The notes beneath the pieces are model-generated. The model saw only the letters and a program-made list of their open reading frames with translations, searched no databases and was not told the DNA's origin. From Methanocorpusculum sp. (GTDB lineage: Archaea; Halobacteriota; Methanomicrobia; Methanomicrobiales; Methanocorpusculaceae): a stretch of DNA of 64,000 nt. Position 1 is the first letter of the stretch. Each line of letters opens with the position of its first letter. The DNA lies in the NCBI RefSeq assembly GCF_030655665.1, contig NZ_JAUSPQ010000006.1, positions 280,359 to 344,358 of the forward strand, in the 5' to 3' direction. This document shows positions 62,829 to 64,000 of the stretch, piece after piece. The translations under genes were made by a program, and so were the position numbers.

Positions 62829-63101
62829 ATGGCATTTGCAATGCATATCAACATGGAGCGATGTACTGGTTGTAACAATTGTGTAGTAGCATGTCCAGTA
62901 AACGCACTTGAACTTTGCACCATAGATCCTGCCTCAACTGACAAGATCTATGCCGTGACTGATGGTAAGGCTATCTCCCTTGACCTGAATCACGAATTAT
63001 GTGCAGGGTGCGGTGTGTGTGTGGAAGCATGCCCATATAATGTTATTAAACTGGTTGCATCGCAGGCCCCCGCAGCAAAAGCTGCTGAAGAGGGTCACTG
63101 A
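62829..63101 (+). CDS. fwdG: Formylmethanofuran dehydrogenase ferredoxin subunit G
   Basis: 90 residues with two [4Fe-4S] motifs: CTGCNNCVVACPVNALEL and CAGCGVCVEACPYNVIKL, each CX2CX2CX3CP. An alanine-rich tail follows. It is 17 bases upstream of the polyferredoxin gene fwdF, which is the usual fwdG-fwdF order. It passes electrons to the tungsten/molybdenum enzyme that reduces CO2 to formylmethanofuran, the first step of methanogenesis. Confidence 0.9.
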   Translation: MAFAMHINMERCTGCNNCVVACPVNALELCTIDPASTDKIYAVTDGKAISLDLNHELCAGCGVCVEACPYNVIKLVASQAPAAKAAEEGH

Positions 63102-63118
63102 GGAGAGAGGAAAACATC

Positions 63119-64000
63119 ATGGTAATGAGCACAATGTTTCCAAAATACTCTACGAAGACCGAGGGAGAATCCGTCATTATGGAGCAGAGGCTCCTATCGA
63201 AGGTTTCTCACCTTGTGTTAACAACAAGCAAGTGTACCGGTTGTGGTATCTGTGCTGACGCATGTCCGAAGGAAGCAATTTCCCTTGGTATGGTCGGTGC
63301 AGCTATCCGCGGTGTAGCTGCTGGTGACGCACCAATCGCTGTCGACCCCGCAAAATGTTCATACTGCGGTGTCTGTACGATTCTGTGTCCGTTTAACGCA
63401 CTTCTCGTAGAAGTTGACGGTGAACCCAACCTCCCGATTCTGGAGCAGGAAGGTTTCCCTGAGTATGATTTTACTGCTGAAATTAGCGAGGAGAAGTGCA
63501 TCCGCTGTACATCCTGTCATGAGGCCTGCCCGCATGACGCCATAGTACGTGATGTCCCCGTTTATGAAGGCGAAGTTGAAGGCGGCGCAAAACGCCAGAC
63601 CGCACTCGTTGCAAAAACGACTTTCGTTGTTGACAAAGAGCTGTGTACAGTCTGTGGTGTCTGTTCATCTCTTTGTCCGGCAATTAAACAAAAGCGTGTC
63701 CCGTTCACTGCTGAAAAAGTTGGATCTGAAGGCGAGATCATCTGGACCGAAGCCCTATGTGACGGCTGTAAGGTCTGTGTTGAGGCTTGCCCGCACGATG
63801 CAATCGCCGTCGAACGGACCGTCGATGCAGAGGCCAAGCTCCCCGGCTCCGTCTCTATTGACAAATCCGAGTGCATCACCTGCACCTGGTGTAAACAGGT
63901 CTGCCCAAGCGAGGCCGTCACCATCACGAAATTCTTTGAAGGCGAACTTATTGTTGATGCCACGAAGTGTCCCGGTGGATGTTCCACCTGTGTCGATGTA
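63119..64000 (+). CDS. fwdF: Formylmethanofuran dehydrogenase polyferredoxin subunit F (3' end outside window)
   Basis: 294 codons are visible from an ATG at 63119 (GAGGAGAGAGG upstream is a strong ribosome-binding site), running off the right edge. At least six CX2CX2CX3C-type clusters are visible, for example CTGCGICADACPKEAISL, CSYCGVCTILCPFNALLV, CTVCGVCSSLCPAIKQ and CDGCKVCVEACPHDAIAV. FwdF is the electron-relay polyferredoxin of the formylmethanofuran dehydrogenase complex. Confidence 0.92.
   Translation, partial: MVMSTMFPKYSTKTEGESVIMEQRLLSKVSHLVLTTSKCTGCGICADACPKEAISLGMVGAAIRGVAAGDAPIAVDPAKCSYCGVCTILCPFNALLVEVDGEPNLPILEQEGFPEYDFTAEISEEKCIRCTSCHEACPHDAIVRDVPVYEGEVEGGAKRQTALVAKTTFVVDKELCTVCGVCSSLCPAIKQKRVPFTAEKVGSEGEIIWTEALCDGCKVCVEACPHDAIAVERTVDAEAKLPGSVSIDKSECITCTWCKQVCPSEAVTITKFFEGELIVDATKCPGGCSTCVDV

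Overview
The window is chromosomal DNA of a methanogenic archaeon. It encodes formylmethanofuran:H4MPT formyltransferase (ftr), the ferredoxin subunits of formylmethanofuran dehydrogenase (fwdG, partial fwdF), a complete aksA-D-E-F set for coenzyme B, methanogen-restricted families (methanogenesis marker 11, DUF1890, DUF1894), a thermosome, Dph2, Tsr3 and many archaeal type IV pilins. Gene families, moderate GC and the PAS/helix-turn-helix and COG1361/MacB genes suggest the order Methanomicrobiales, possibly Methanocorpusculum; this is recognition from families, not a database match. I found no rRNA, tRNA, CRISPR array or transposase gene.

Layout. 1-3.8 kb: a MacB-type ABC system with a surface protein, facing a TetR regulator. 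3.7-10.7 kb: housekeeping (DUF123 nuclease, metallo-beta-lactamase fold hydrolase, thiC, a PAS regulator, purF, pdaD) with a possible structured RNA at 8.3-8.6 kb. 10.9-17.3 kb: B12-dependent ribonucleotide reductase, a 0.5-kb palindromic repeat, two hypothetical genes and the thermosome. 17.6-22.6 kb: a type IV pilus-like operon (ATPase, membrane core, three pilins). 22.8-31.4 kb: divergent ChlI/ChlD-type and CobN chelatase genes, the latter followed by an ABC-2 exporter pair and a BtuF/FecB-like lipoprotein. 31.7-37.7 kb: six more pilins arranged as three large-then-small pairs, with a second palindromic repeat and a decayed surface-protein fragment. 38-54.3 kb: two aminotransferases, purE, an amino-acid binding protein, peptide deformylase, a PEGA surface protein, ftr, an hpt-dph2-methyltransferase-MFS operon, mntP with DUF1890/1894, tsr3, a TudS-like/deoxyribosyltransferase fusion, endonuclease IV and an untracked 37-residue small gene. 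54.5-62.5 kb: the aks operon. 62.8 kb to the end: fwdG-fwdF.

The most interesting locus is 54492-61408. Seven translationally coupled genes carry aksA, aksD, aksE and aksF, which make 2-oxosuberate for coenzyme B, preceded by a methanogenesis-marker-11 protein, a radical SAM protein with extra cysteines, and a short IorA-like thiamine-diphosphate protein lacking the ferredoxin domain. To my knowledge the enzymes that turn 2-oxosuberate into 7-mercaptoheptanoate (decarboxylation, thiol formation) are not assigned, and these three are strong positional candidates. A second IDDTDT-type paralogue of the marker protein lies just downstream on the opposite strand. Other notable signals are the paired pilin cassettes, two long palindromic repeats sharing one terminal module, a cluster of TGTCACTT palindromes between convergent genes, and the cobN-linked transporter.
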